Of a stretch of DNA of 64,000 bases, positions 36,401-45,405 are shown in pieces. A model generated the notes under the pieces. It did not search any database. It saw only the letters and a list, made by a program, of their open reading frames with translations, and was not told the origin of the DNA. Source of the DNA: Dimorphilus gyrociliatus (Eukaryota; Annelida; Polychaeta; Dinophilidae). Position 1 is the first letter of the stretch, and each line of letters opens with the position of its first letter. The translations under genes were made by a program, and so were the position numbers. The stretch covers positions 1,696,422-1,760,421 of the forward strand of contig CAJFCJ010000002.1 in assembly GCA_904063045.1 (NCBI GenBank), read 5' to 3'.

Positions 36401-36740
36401 TCGTTATACTTAATATAGCATCTTGGGGAGCTGGGTGTAAACCTTGGCAAATGGGATCAGACGACCAACAAAATTTTCAAGAGGCACGTCACGATGATGG
36501 CCTATTAGAAGTATTAGCTCTCTATTCCTCATTTCACATAGCCCAGTTAAAAGTCGGATTAGCATCACCTTGTAGATTAGGGCAAGCTCGAAAAGTTCGT
36601 TTAGAATTATCTACAAACGCACCAATGCAAGTAGATGGTGAACCTTGGCAACAAAGTCCAGCAACAATTAACATATCTTTTCACAATTTTGCAACAGTCT
36701 TAGCTCGTAAAGATGCTTATTGTATAAAAAACACTTATTA
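33485..36740 (+). CDS. DGKE: Diacylglycerol kinase epsilon
   Basis: Phosphorylates diacylglycerol (arachidonoyl-DAG preferring in mammals) to phosphatidic acid at the ER/plasma membrane. ATG at 33485. A short N-terminal hydrophobic stretch in exons 1-2 precedes GARAWRRLMRKRI. Then two C1 domains (34090-34400): the first lacks ligands (see findings), the second is complete (HHWIRGYV...CSLC...CCWCDRCVHEGC). Catalytic domain: PLIVCANRKAGNEDGE, VAGGDGSIGWVL (normally GGDGT), LPLGTGNDLSRVLGWG. Accessory domain: LDRWKVDIYPF, MNNYISVGVDAQV, ARHDDGLLEV, MQVDGEPWQQSP. The C-terminal PMQVDGEPW block and absence of PH, SAM or EF-hand domains point to type III (epsilon). Stop ends at 36740-36741. The intron at 35115-35823 is unusually long and repeat-rich. 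Confidence 0.95.
33539..33567. repeat. (AT)n microsatellite in DGKE intron 1
   Basis: Pure AT run immediately after the splice donor of DGKE exon 1; one of five such tracts inside this gene's introns. Confidence 0.9.
34915..34939. repeat. (TA)n microsatellite in DGKE intron
   Basis: Ends in ACTGTATA, like the tracts at 20974 and 62157 (reverse orientation). Confidence 0.9.
35115..35823 (+). repeat. DGKE: Repeat-filled DGKE intron with AT tracts and a T/A palindrome
   Basis: Two (AT)n tracts (35221-35238, 35349-35372), a poly-T/poly-A palindrome (about 35458-35480) and an (AAT)n run (35488-35505). About 700 nt, more than ten times the usual intron length here. The open frame at 35133-35351 (-) is a product of the AT tracts. 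Confidence 0.8.
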
Positions 36741-36741
36741 A

Positions 36742-37551
36742 AAATATACAGTACATTACATGTAAAAATACATGAACTACTATTTTATTATTCTCAACTT
36801 TTATTGAAATATTTGAGTCTAGTCGGCGGTTGTCTTTTCTCATTTTTTCAATGTAATAAAATTTTTTATTTATTATTTCTAAATTTTATTATGCTAAAAT
36901 ATGCTAAATTATTCGCTTCATCTACTATTAATCTTCAATTTTAGATAGCTAACTGTATTCTATTTCAAGGAGACTAACAAAATAGAGAATGGGAATAGGG
37001 GAAGAGAGAGAGAGATGAAGTTTTAGTAACGACTAGACATCGTATGATTGGAATAAACATTACTGCCCAAAAATATACCTTATCCATTCTACCAGCTTTA
37101 AAATCTCTTTACTGTGTCTATTTTTCCATTATTTACAGTATAAGCTTAAAAACAAAAATAATGTACAAGCTAAAACATAGATTAGTAAACCTTATTCTTT
37201 TAAAAGCTTTGAACAAATCCCATTAAAATCAGACAATATAAAATCCGATGTTAGTATAGTTTTTTTGTTAATAGCCTTAAAATGACAATTTGTTACAAAT
37301 AAATAGATTTTTTTCCAAATACTTTTATTATATTCTTTGGAAAACTTCCAATAGTTCATTATTTCTTCTAAGTCCTATATGTTCAAGAGGATAAAAAATG
37401 TTTAGAATAGCGATTAAAAAAGAAATTTGTTTGTTTTACGTATAGAAATTTGTCTCTGTATGAATCGCAATTTTCTCTTCCATTTTCTATTAGAAGAAAA
37501 GTTTTAACTATAAATCTTTCGAGGAAATATAGCGTCATGTTATAATCGCTT
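36742..37551. other. Intergenic, convergent DGKE / ZYG11-like 3' ends
   Basis: About 0.8 kb AT-rich. A short GA run (37005-37018). Frames at 36720, 37044 (+) and 37383 (-) are not supported as genes. Confidence 0.45.
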
Positions 37552-38719
37552 TTATAATAGGACAATATCGATCCAGTTCGACTGCAATTGTCCTTATCTT
37601 CAAACTTTATTAATAAATAATTTTTAATTAGACAATTTATAGAAGAAAACAAATAAAAAACAAGAGTCTACCTGTAAATCTGGTAGAAAATCGGAACTAT
37701 ATAAATCGGATATTTTAATTTCGTACAGATTTCCACATAATAGTCCAGGAAGTTTTGGATGACGAGTTAGAAAAGAACTAGATATGTTTTTTTTTGATAA
37801 AAAGTCTTTATTAGAATAAAAAACTAAAGAAGTTAATAAATATAATTTACTTCATAACTTTTCGGTTGTATATTCTATCTCCGGAAACATTTAGATAAGT
37901 TAAATTAGGCCAGTAGCCTTCTTCAAGAAACTCTTTAAGAAAGTATATATTATTCTTACGTTTAAGTTTCTCTTTCGTTGGTAGTTTAGATATATCTAAT
38001 TTTATTAGATTTTTCATTTTTTTCAAATTCTGTAATGTATTTAATTCTCTTCTAACCCAGAATTTAATAGCCCGTAAATTTTCCAATTTTTCAAGATACT
38101 TTACATCAGTTACTCTTGTTACTGATAGGTTTAGCTTTTCCAAATTTGTAAAACATTTACAAGCCAATGTTAGGTGGTCGTTGTTAAATTTTGTGAAACT
38201 TACATCTAAACTTGATAGATTCTTAAACGAATACAAGGAACTTGTTGTAAGCTTATCATCGAATTGTTTAAGTACTTTATCGTTTATAAGAGATTGATGT
38301 AAACTTAGATTTTTTAGTGTATCAGATTCTAAATATTGTAGATATTCCGAAATTTCGAATTGTTTAAAAGATATTGCTTCAAAACTTTGGATTGGATGAT
38401 TTTTTAAGAAAATCATTGAGGAGCACTTAGTAATTCTATTACCATGAAGTTTAACTCGATTTAAACATACCTTATCACAAGTGAAAAACATTAAAAAGTT
38501 TTCGGGTATTCCACATTCTTTATTATCCAAATATTCTAGTAAAAGATTACTTATTCCCCATGGAAGATAAGGAGGTGAATTTAATTGATTAAAATTGTAA
38601 TCAATTATCTTTAACAGATTCTTTTTTATATATTCCAAACATATTGACTGTAGAGTGTTCGATTGATCGAAAAGGTGTAATAATTGTTTTTTATCATCGT
38701 AGACGATATGAGACACCAT
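37552..38719 (-). CDS. Short ZYG11/ZER1-like leucine-rich repeat protein
   Basis: Resembles the N-terminal half of ZYG11B/ZER1, substrate receptors of cullin-2 ubiquitin ligases (Gly N-degrons). Exon 1 (38719-37851) has a VHL-box-like helix (LQSICLEYIKKNL) and LPWGISNLLLEYL, then LRRs (LSSLDVSFTKFN, LEKLNLSVTRV, LTYLNVSGDRI). The phase-2 donor AA|GTAAAT joins exon 2 (37777-37672), giving NSFLTRHPKLPGLLCGNLYE, typical of the family after the LRRs. A phase-0 third exon candidate (37581-37552) ends after SNWIDIVLL. The total is then about 334 aa, versus over 740 for vertebrate ZYG11B; the ARM-like C-terminal half, which binds the degron, is absent. The third exon is the least certain. Confidence 0.6.
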
Positions 38720-39022
38720 TATTTAGAAGATCTTTTAAGTATAGTCAATAAAAACTATTATATATGATTCGTTTATAATCCTGATAAAAAACATCAAACC
38801 ATCCTCTGGTAAATAAACTTTGTTGATGTTACTCCTGCCGTTTAGATCTACTATAATGAAAGAAAAACTATGGAAAATACCTACATAATGACGTCATAGA
38901 TTTACTATTTCTGTTTGGTGGTAAAAATAATAACTTTAATATATTTTATAAATTCAAAGGAATAACAAATCTAAATGGCATTTGATAAAATGAAAAAAAA
39001 TTGGGAAAATAGATAACAAATT
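38720..39022. other. Spacer, ZYG11-like start / zinc-finger end
   Basis: 303 bp; no gene seen. Confidence 0.5.
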
Positions 39023-40399
39023 CTAATTTGGCCATGTTCTCCAAACGTCTTCTAAATCAATACAAATCCATGCTGTCCTTTTTGGTTCTTTTCCTTTTTT
39101 CTTTTTAGGTTTAGGTACAAATTGGTCATCATCACTAACGTCAATTTCTTCTTCGTCCGACTCCATGTCCAAGACATCATCGTGTTTTATTCTTTTATGG
39201 TTTAATAAAGCTCCACTTGTTGTGGCTTTATAAGTACATTTATCACATAGAAGTTCCCTGTCATCTTCGCTTTCTCGTAAATTTCGTTTATTTTCGTTTT
39301 GAGGATTTGATGAAGCTAACAGTGAATCTGTATGCGTTTCTTCATGCTTTGCTAGGTAGATTTTCTTATATTTCTGTTTCTCTGATTTTGTATCATCTAT
39401 AGGCTTTACTTCTGATGAATTAGATATTTCTTCACAGTCTTTCGTTTGCATAGATTTTAACTCTTCGCTTTCGGTTTGTTCTTTAAGTACGTTAAAATCT
39501 TCCCTTGACATTTCTTGTATTCCTCCTTCTTGACGATATTCATAAACTTTAGAATTTTTATCAAATAGACCACTTTCAGGTGATTTATCAGCAGGAACAT
39601 CAGTTTCATATGGAAAAATTTTAGTCTGAACCGAAGATGCTAATTTGGAATCTTTATGCATAACTTTTGCATGTTCAATTAATTCTGTTTCGAGATTCGA
39701 TGAGAAGGAGCATAAGACACAAAAGTGTTGTAACACATTTTCATGGTGTTGAACATGATCAGATAACTCTTGAGAATGTGAGAAAAGGAAATTACAATGA
39801 GGACATTTTAGTGAATGGTTTTCAGTAATATGTTCTTGATACTGCTGAGAGTCACTAGTTTCGTAATTGCATTGAATACAGCTGTATTTTCTTTTATCTC
39901 TGTGAGTTTGAATATGATTTTTGTAAACAGATATTTGCTTTGTCATGAATCCACAAGTAGCGCATTTAAAGCAAGCATTTTCATGTTCCATTTTTTCATG
40001 TAATTCGAGAGCTTTTTGACTTAATGCTTTATGACCACATTGTTTGCAAACATTTCCAATACCTCCCGTACCTGCAGTTGCTTTGTTTTTGTTATGTGCA
40101 TTCTTTTTGTGACTTGTTAAAGTTTTTCTAAAAGATGTTACATAGTTGCATTCATCACATTTATAAGGCTTAATTCCTAAATGATTATTCTCATGCTGAA
40201 CCAGGTAAGATCTTGAGGATTGGGGCTTATTACAAAATTTACAAATAAATTTTGCCTCTACTGATCCATCTCCATTTTTTAGGTTAGCCAACATACCAGG
40301 ACTGACTATTTCCAAGGTTATAGCTGGTGGAACGGTCTCACTAGTAATCGCGCCAGCTTCAATTTTTACCTCCTGTTCGTTATTTTGAATAAACTCCAT
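39023..40399 (-). CDS. C2H2 zinc-finger protein, eight fingers
   Basis: Single-exon, 458 aa. Eight C2H2 fingers can be counted: seven between residues about 50 and 250 (starting CKFC, CDEC, CKQC, CATC, CIQC, CPHC, CVLC) and one isolated finger (CDKC, residues about 385-410). Linkers are mostly not the TGEKP type. An acidic patch (DMESDEEEIDVSDDD) and a basic run (PKPKKKKGKEPKR) follow, then a conserved-looking end (WICIDLEDVWRTWPN). Fingers of the form CxxCxYxTS resemble REST/ZNF-type poly-finger DNA-binding proteins; I do not assign an orthologue. Divergent with EIF2B1. Confidence 0.85.
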   Translation of the reverse strand: MEFIQNNEQEVKIEAGAITSETVPPAITLEIVSPGMLANLKNGDGSVEAKFICKFCNKPQSSRSYLVQHENNHLGIKPYKCDECNYVTSFRKTLTSHKKNAHNKNKATAGTGGIGNVCKQCGHKALSQKALELHEKMEHENACFKCATCGFMTKQISVYKNHIQTHRDKRKYSCIQCNYETSDSQQYQEHITENHSLKCPHCNFLFSHSQELSDHVQHHENVLQHFCVLCSFSSNLETELIEHAKVMHKDSKLASSVQTKIFPYETDVPADKSPESGLFDKNSKVYEYRQEGGIQEMSREDFNVLKEQTESEELKSMQTKDCEEISNSSEVKPIDDTKSEKQKYKKIYLAKHEETHTDSLLASSNPQNENKRNLRESEDDRELLCDKCTYKATTSGALLNHKRIKHDDVLDMESDEEEIDVSDDDQFVPKPKKKKGKEPKRTAWICIDLEDVWRTWPN

Positions 40400-40996
40400 T
40401 CTCCGTCAACTATCAAAAAATCTTCTTTCTTAGGGTGACACAATTTTTCCTTAACCTTAAATTTTTCAATAGTGATTTCACAGATCTGTAAGGAGGCTGG
40501 TGAGCAAAATTTATCAATAAATAACATTGAGAGATTTGTACGAAACAGTAAAATTTAGCACAGCGCATGCGCAAAGCGGGGATTACAAGAACTACTAATT
40601 GCTGCGCGGCACTAAAATAACTGCTGAGATATTATTGGTTATGTAAAATCAAGTACTACAGATATTCGTAGAAAAACTTTTGCATTTTTTTTACTATAGA
40701 TAGAATTTTTAGAGCAAAAACATACTTCAAAGTATGGCACAGTTTAACTGCGCAGTTATCACGATAAATGACCTAGGATCAGACATGAGTCAATATGAAA
40801 TCTAAACCAGAAAAATTATGAAACTTAGTTCATTAAAAAATTCACAAACTCTTAAAAAAAATTTTGGTTGTTAATTCTAATAAAAATTGCTCTTTTAAAA
40901 AAAAAAGCAAAGTTTATTTAATGCACAAGATGTCGCTGCAGTTGACTTTCCAGTACTCTATTATCGTCACAACAACTGACGAAACATACGGCAATT
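40400..40996. promoter_or_regulatory. Divergent promoter region, ZNF / EIF2B1, with NRF1 site
   Basis: 597 bp between start codons. A perfect palindromic NRF1-type site GCGCATGCGC sits at 40563-40572, in a small GC-rich patch (40560-40610) that stands out in the AT-rich surroundings. Confidence 0.5.
40563..40573. promoter_or_regulatory. NRF1-type site
   Basis: GCGCATGCGCA matches the NRF1 consensus YGCGCATGCGCR at all core positions, 164 bp from the zinc-finger start and 424 bp from EIF2B1. Binding is inferred from motif and location. Confidence 0.55.
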
Positions 40997-41899
40997 ATGG
41001 ATAGAGCAACAATTAGCAAATTATATAGGAATGAATTGGCTACTGATTCTTCATTATCAGAAGCACTTGCCTCTATAAGTGTTCTCATTAAGATTATCAA
41101 TCAGAGCAAGGCCGGTACATTGGTAGAACTTCGAAATGATCTGACCGAAGCTATAGATGAGATCAAAAACACAGATACAATGGTTACGTCGATAAGTTCA
41201 GCAAGTGAACTTTTTTTAAGATTTATTACACTAACAACTTTTGAAAATCCTTTCGAAGAGTGTAAAAAGACGTTAATCGAACGAGGAAAAATGTTTTTGG
41301 AAGAAGCAAAAAAGTCCAGAGAAAAAATAGCAATATTAGGAGAACCATTTATTACGGATGGAATTAAAATTCTCATTCATGGGAAATCAAGAGTTGTCTT
41401 AGAAGTGTTAAAGAGAGCTGCAACTGAATCAAGAAAGCATTTTACTGTATATGTTACTCAGTCTCTCCCGGATAAAGCTGGACATGATATGAGAGATGAA
41501 TTACAGAAAGTAAATATTCAGTCCGTTGTTGTTCTAGACGCTGCTGTTGCCTGCATTATGGAAAAAGTCGATTTAGTTTTAGTGGGGGCTGAAGGGGTGG
41601 TAGAAAGTGGCGGAATTTTAAATAAAATTGGAACATATAGTATGGGAATTGCAGCTAAAGAAATGAATAAACCACTTTATGTCGTTGCCGAGAGCTTCAA
41701 GTTCGCTCGTATTTTTCCTCTCAATCAAGATGATATACCACATCAGTTTCGATTTCGTAACAGTAAAGACGTTGATGACTGTTATTATAACCCAATCGTG
41801 GATTATACTCCACCGAACTTAATTACACTATTATTTACAGATTTAGGAGTGTTGACACCCTCTGCTGTATCTGATGAATTAATTAAATTATACCTTTAA
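40997..41899 (+). CDS. EIF2B1: Translation initiation factor eIF2B subunit alpha
   Basis: Regulatory subunit of the eIF2B guanine-nucleotide exchange decamer; its dimer senses eIF2 phosphorylation. 300 aa, as in the family, from ATG 40997 (MDRATISKLYRNEL). Signature segments: KAGTLVELRNDL, ENPFEECKKTLIERG, ILIHGKSRVVLEVL, YVTQSLPDKAGHDM, LVGAEGVVESGGILNKIGTY, PLYVVAESFKFARIFPL, PPNLITLLFTDLGVLTPSAVSDELIKLYL. The coding region has no intron. Its TAA (41897-41899) overlaps the SPO11 stop on the opposite strand. Confidence 0.96.
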   Translation: MDRATISKLYRNELATDSSLSEALASISVLIKIINQSKAGTLVELRNDLTEAIDEIKNTDTMVTSISSASELFLRFITLTTFENPFEECKKTLIERGKMFLEEAKKSREKIAILGEPFITDGIKILIHGKSRVVLEVLKRAATESRKHFTVYVTQSLPDKAGHDMRDELQKVNIQSVVVLDAAVACIMEKVDLVLVGAEGVVESGGILNKIGTYSMGIAAKEMNKPLYVVAESFKFARIFPLNQDDIPHQFRFRNSKDVDDCYYNPIVDYTPPNLITLLFTDLGVLTPSAVSDELIKLYL

Positions 41900-43556
41900 A
41901 GCCATTCTTTATTGATAACTTTCTGCGGAATGTACTTATCAACTAAAAATGAATGGTCAATACAATCGAAACACTCCATTTCGGCTTTCGTTTCATTGAA
42001 AATTTGTTGTTTAATCTGAAAATTTATATTTTACTTGAATCTTCGACTTATCTTAAGCATTAATATTACCTGCGTAAGCCATGCATCTTCCTTATACTTT
42101 TCACAGACGTCTTTGAAAGTCCTATATGCTTTTTTATCATCGTTCGTTAAAGTTTGCAAATATTGCGGCTTGATCTTATATTTTATAAGATCAGTTGGGT
42201 GAACACCTAACCATTTTATCTGCGGAACTGTCAAGTTTTGATACTTTGACGATTGATTCTTAGTTCCGTACTTGTAAACGCTCATAATAACAGCTCCTTT
42301 AAAACAAACTTAATAAAAATTACTTCATAGCAAGGGAAAATATTAACCATGAGGGTTACAGTCCGTTATGACAAACATGGGCTTTTGAATTTCCCTCCAG
42401 AGTAAATTCAAAAAAATTCTAGTTGCAAAATCTGGATATCCGCAACCAGTAACTAAAATCATAGGGCCCAACTTTTCTAAAATATTATCTCTCAGTAATC
42501 TCTTGAACATCGCATCTTTTTCGACAATTAGAACAAATTTGGCGTTGCTTTTCCATTCTTTTATGAAAAATGCATGTTATTTTCAAGATGTAATAATACA
42601 TTAACACATAACCTACCTGTGGCATTAAAAGTTAAAGGGGAAATGTGGTATCCCTAAAGCCAAGATGAATAAAAAGATTATGGTAATTGATTTCGGAGTG
42701 GTTTTATACTTACATCGACAATAGCGTTAGAAAAGTCTACTACTTCGCCATTAAGCTTAAAACTTAAACTCCCAGCAGCATATCCTTTCGCGCCGGCCAG
42801 CTGAAAGTTGCTTTTTAAATCAATTATATAACCTACTGTTTTAAGGAACTTACGAAATGCATTCTCCAAACTGGTATATTCAAAATTTCAGATACTGTGT
42901 CCAAAACTTTATAACAAACTCCAGCAGATCCAAAAAGTTTTACTTCAGAATAATAAAAATCTCTGAGATTTACGAAATTTATTAAATTTTCTTCATAAAA
43001 GCAAGAAATTACCTCTTGGTAACATAACCATTCTTATATAGAAGCTTACTGGCTTTACTTAAAACTGCTACAAAACGTGCTGGAAGGTATATTTAATACT
43101 AAAGAAGTAAGTTAATAAAATTAATTTCTTACCAAATTCTACTAAAGTTAATTTCTTGGCTGACCATACTGTACCCCTTCTATCTTCCTCAACATATAAT
43201 CCCTTAAGTTTGGTAAATCGTACTTTGTTCCACGAAGCAGAGTACACAAAAGGAATTTGAGGATACCCATTTGGAGTGTTTGTTCCGATAAAATTAGTAC
43301 ATAAATACGCCAAAAATCCGTCAACTAAATCTTTCGTCTCATCTCTGCTTCGAATGCTTTATAATAGTAATTCTGATTATACAGAAGCTCACCTCAATTT
43401 CGAATTATCGGTCATTTGTTCAGGCTTAATCGTTGGAATATGATTATTTACACTATCAACTAAGGAATTCAAGGCATTTTCCCTTATTAAAGTTTTTTCA
43501 AGACTTGCTATGCTACTTCGAATTGCGGCACAAAGATTTAAATCAAGCGCCGACAT
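41896..43556 (-). CDS. SPO11: Meiotic recombination protein SPO11
   Basis: Topo VI A-type protein that makes meiotic double-strand breaks through a covalent tyrosine. ATG at 43556 (MSALDLNLCAAIRSSIASLEK). The catalytic 5Y-CAP block reads VTKRDFYYSEVKLFG across a splice near 42975-43030; the second Tyr is the nucleophile. Then LAGAKGYAAGSLSF (about 42800), Toprim FVLIVEKDAMFKRLL and ITDCNPHG (about 42355-42540), VYKYGTKNQSSKYQNLTVPQ and KWLGVHPTDL (42285-42180), and the last exon KAEMECFDCI...FLVDKYIPQKVINKEWL ending TAA at 41896-41898. Catalytic Tyr and Toprim Glu are kept, but the normal DxDP is DCNP here. Eight or so short exons. Confidence 0.93.
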
Positions 43557-43919
43557 TGTTGTTTTCTAGTGGAATTCTGTCAAAAAGTGGTATTATTATA
43601 GCCAATTAGACATGTTTAAATTTCCCATATAAAAATCCATAATTATCCTTATAAACTATATCGTTTCTCTATATATCGTTAGTATTATTTTATTTAGAAT
43701 GTGTAATACTTACTAGAATCAACACCACGCGTTCGAAAAAATATTCGAATAAATCCTATATAGGCTTTTTAAATTCGAACAGAAATCACGTGCACGCTGT
43801 CCACAGATGGGCATGCGCAATACGACAGGAAATGCGATAAATCGTCGATATCGATATTTAGGTAATATCGTCTGGCGAAGCAATTTATTCTTTAAACGTT
43901 ATATTTGGTGACAGAAAAG
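43557..43919. promoter_or_regulatory. Divergent promoter region SPO11 / SNRPD1 with NRF1-like site
   Basis: 363 bp. Contains GGGCATGCGCAA (43809-43820), one base from a full NRF1 site, and TCACGTGC (about 43788), an E-box. Shared use by a meiotic and a housekeeping gene is inferred from spacing. Confidence 0.45.
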
Positions 43920-44591
43920 ATGAAACTAGTGCGGTATGTTGGTTTTAATACTTTTTTTAAAAGAATGTTGTTTAAGTTTTACCCTTCCTAAACGTAATTG
44001 TTTAGAAAGTCCTTGTAGCGATCGTCGGTATCTTTATTTACTGAGCGATATTAAGAAAGCTTTCTAACCGCTTTTCAGATTTCTTATGAAATTAAGTCAT
44101 GAAACTGTGACTATTGAGCTAAAAAATGGTACACAAGTTCATGGAACCGTTACAGGTGAGTAATAAAGAGTTTGCGAAGGCATTTTAACATTGTTTTTAT
44201 ACAGGTGTGGATGTTAGCATGAACACTCACTTAAAGCAGGTTAAAATGACTGTTAAAAATAGAGATGCTGTACAATTAGATCAATTGAGCATTCGTGGAA
44301 ATAACATTCGATATTTTATATTACCTGATTCCCTACCTCTGGACTCTTTGCTTATCGATGATACACCTAAAGCTAAGAGCAAGAAACGACAAGATGCTAG
44401 AGGTATATAAATTAATACCATTTTTGTGAATCATAAAGTTTCATTGTTCTTAATACACAGGAATAGCAAATCGCGGTAGGGGACGTGGAAGGGGAAGAGG
44501 CATACGGGGTCGAGGTAGAGGAGGACCTCCAAGAGGAGGCGGAGGTGGTGGTGGCGGCGGCGGCGGCGGTGGCGGTGGCGGTAGACGATAA
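43920..44591 (+). CDS. SNRPD1: Small nuclear ribonucleoprotein Sm D1
   Basis: Core Sm-ring protein of U1, U2, U4 and U5 snRNPs. Exon 1 holds only MKLVR (43920-43934), exon 2 [19 protein letters not shown], exon 3 [40 protein letters not shown]. The last exon begins [14 protein letters not shown] and then, instead of continued Gly-Arg repeats, has PPR followed by 16 glycines and RR before TAA (44589-44591). Sm1 and Sm2 motifs are intact. Confidence 0.96.
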
Positions 44592-44792
44592 AGGAAGAAC
44601 GCCTATCATCACTTTGTTTATTGTAGTTTTTTTTTCGAATAAACCTTCAGTTGTACTTTTGTAAGTTATCTAAACTCTCATAAAAGTAATTAACCATTTA
44701 CAAATAAGTTTGTATCTCATTGAGACGCAAGTAAAGATTTAACAAGGGGTCAATGCTTGCTTTTTTTATGTTTTGTTTTTAAGTAAATTAAA

Positions 44793-45405
44793 CTACAAGT
44801 AGGTCTGCTGACGAGTTGTGCAGCGAGTGTCTATGAACAACACGAGAATCCTGTATTTAAAATAAATAATTGTAATAAAATTATTATCCAATATTGAAAC
44901 TTTACCTATCAATGGGTACTCTTAATTCGGATGTAATAAATTGTGCAAATCTTGCGGCGGTTTCCCTTTTCGTATCTTCAGTGATATGATCATCATTGTG
45001 ATGAAACATAACGTTCACCATAGGCGATGCAGAACCAGCTCTCATCATTAAACAATTAGGATGAACTTCTATCATTGTAAACTAAAATTAAATCAGCTTT
45101 AGCAATTCATCAAATAAATTTTTCGGATGGTTAAATTTAATGAGTGGAAGATCAAAGATAGTCTTCAAATCCACTCGAAAGAAACATTAAATCTTTATGC
45201 ACTTGCATTTCGATTTTACGTATTTCCCTATATAGTTACAGTCTATTTCTTCTTTTATTTCCTATAAATCTTAGAACTAATTTATTATAAAACTTACTTT
45301 TTGTTCACAACCAAGTACTCTGACGATAAAATTGAGAAATTTTTCCATAAAATCCTTCGGTATTGCGCCTTGTGATACATTTGTATTTACAACAGCTAAA
45401 GGCAT
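44793..45405 (-). CDS. Macrophage migration inhibitory factor / D-dopachrome tautomerase family
   Basis: Three exons: 45405-45298, 45081-44906 and 44850-44793, 342 nt, 113 aa (human MIF 115). Starts MPLAVVNTNVSQGAIPKDF; Pro2, the N-terminal catalytic proline of tautomerases, and the VNTNV strand are kept. Exon 2 has EVHPNCLMMRAGSASPM (family: VHVVPDQLMAFGGSSEP) and FAQFITSELRVPIDR (family: LAERLRISPDR). The last exon gives ILVLFIDTRCTTRQQTYL. The position of catalytic Lys32 (MIF numbering) is Cys here, so enzyme activity is doubtful. MIF and DDT cannot be separated on this evidence. Too small and split to show as a long open frame. Confidence 0.85.

Noticed and set aside
37383-37652. Minus-strand 89-codon frame downstream of the ZYG11-like gene
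   Set aside because: Its frame does not continue the ZYG11-like exons (phase 0 at 37672). The phase-consistent exon ends at 37552. Composition is AT-driven.
44412-44612. Minus-strand Ala/Thr/Ser-rich frame
   Set aside because: Antisense of the Sm D1 glycine tract.
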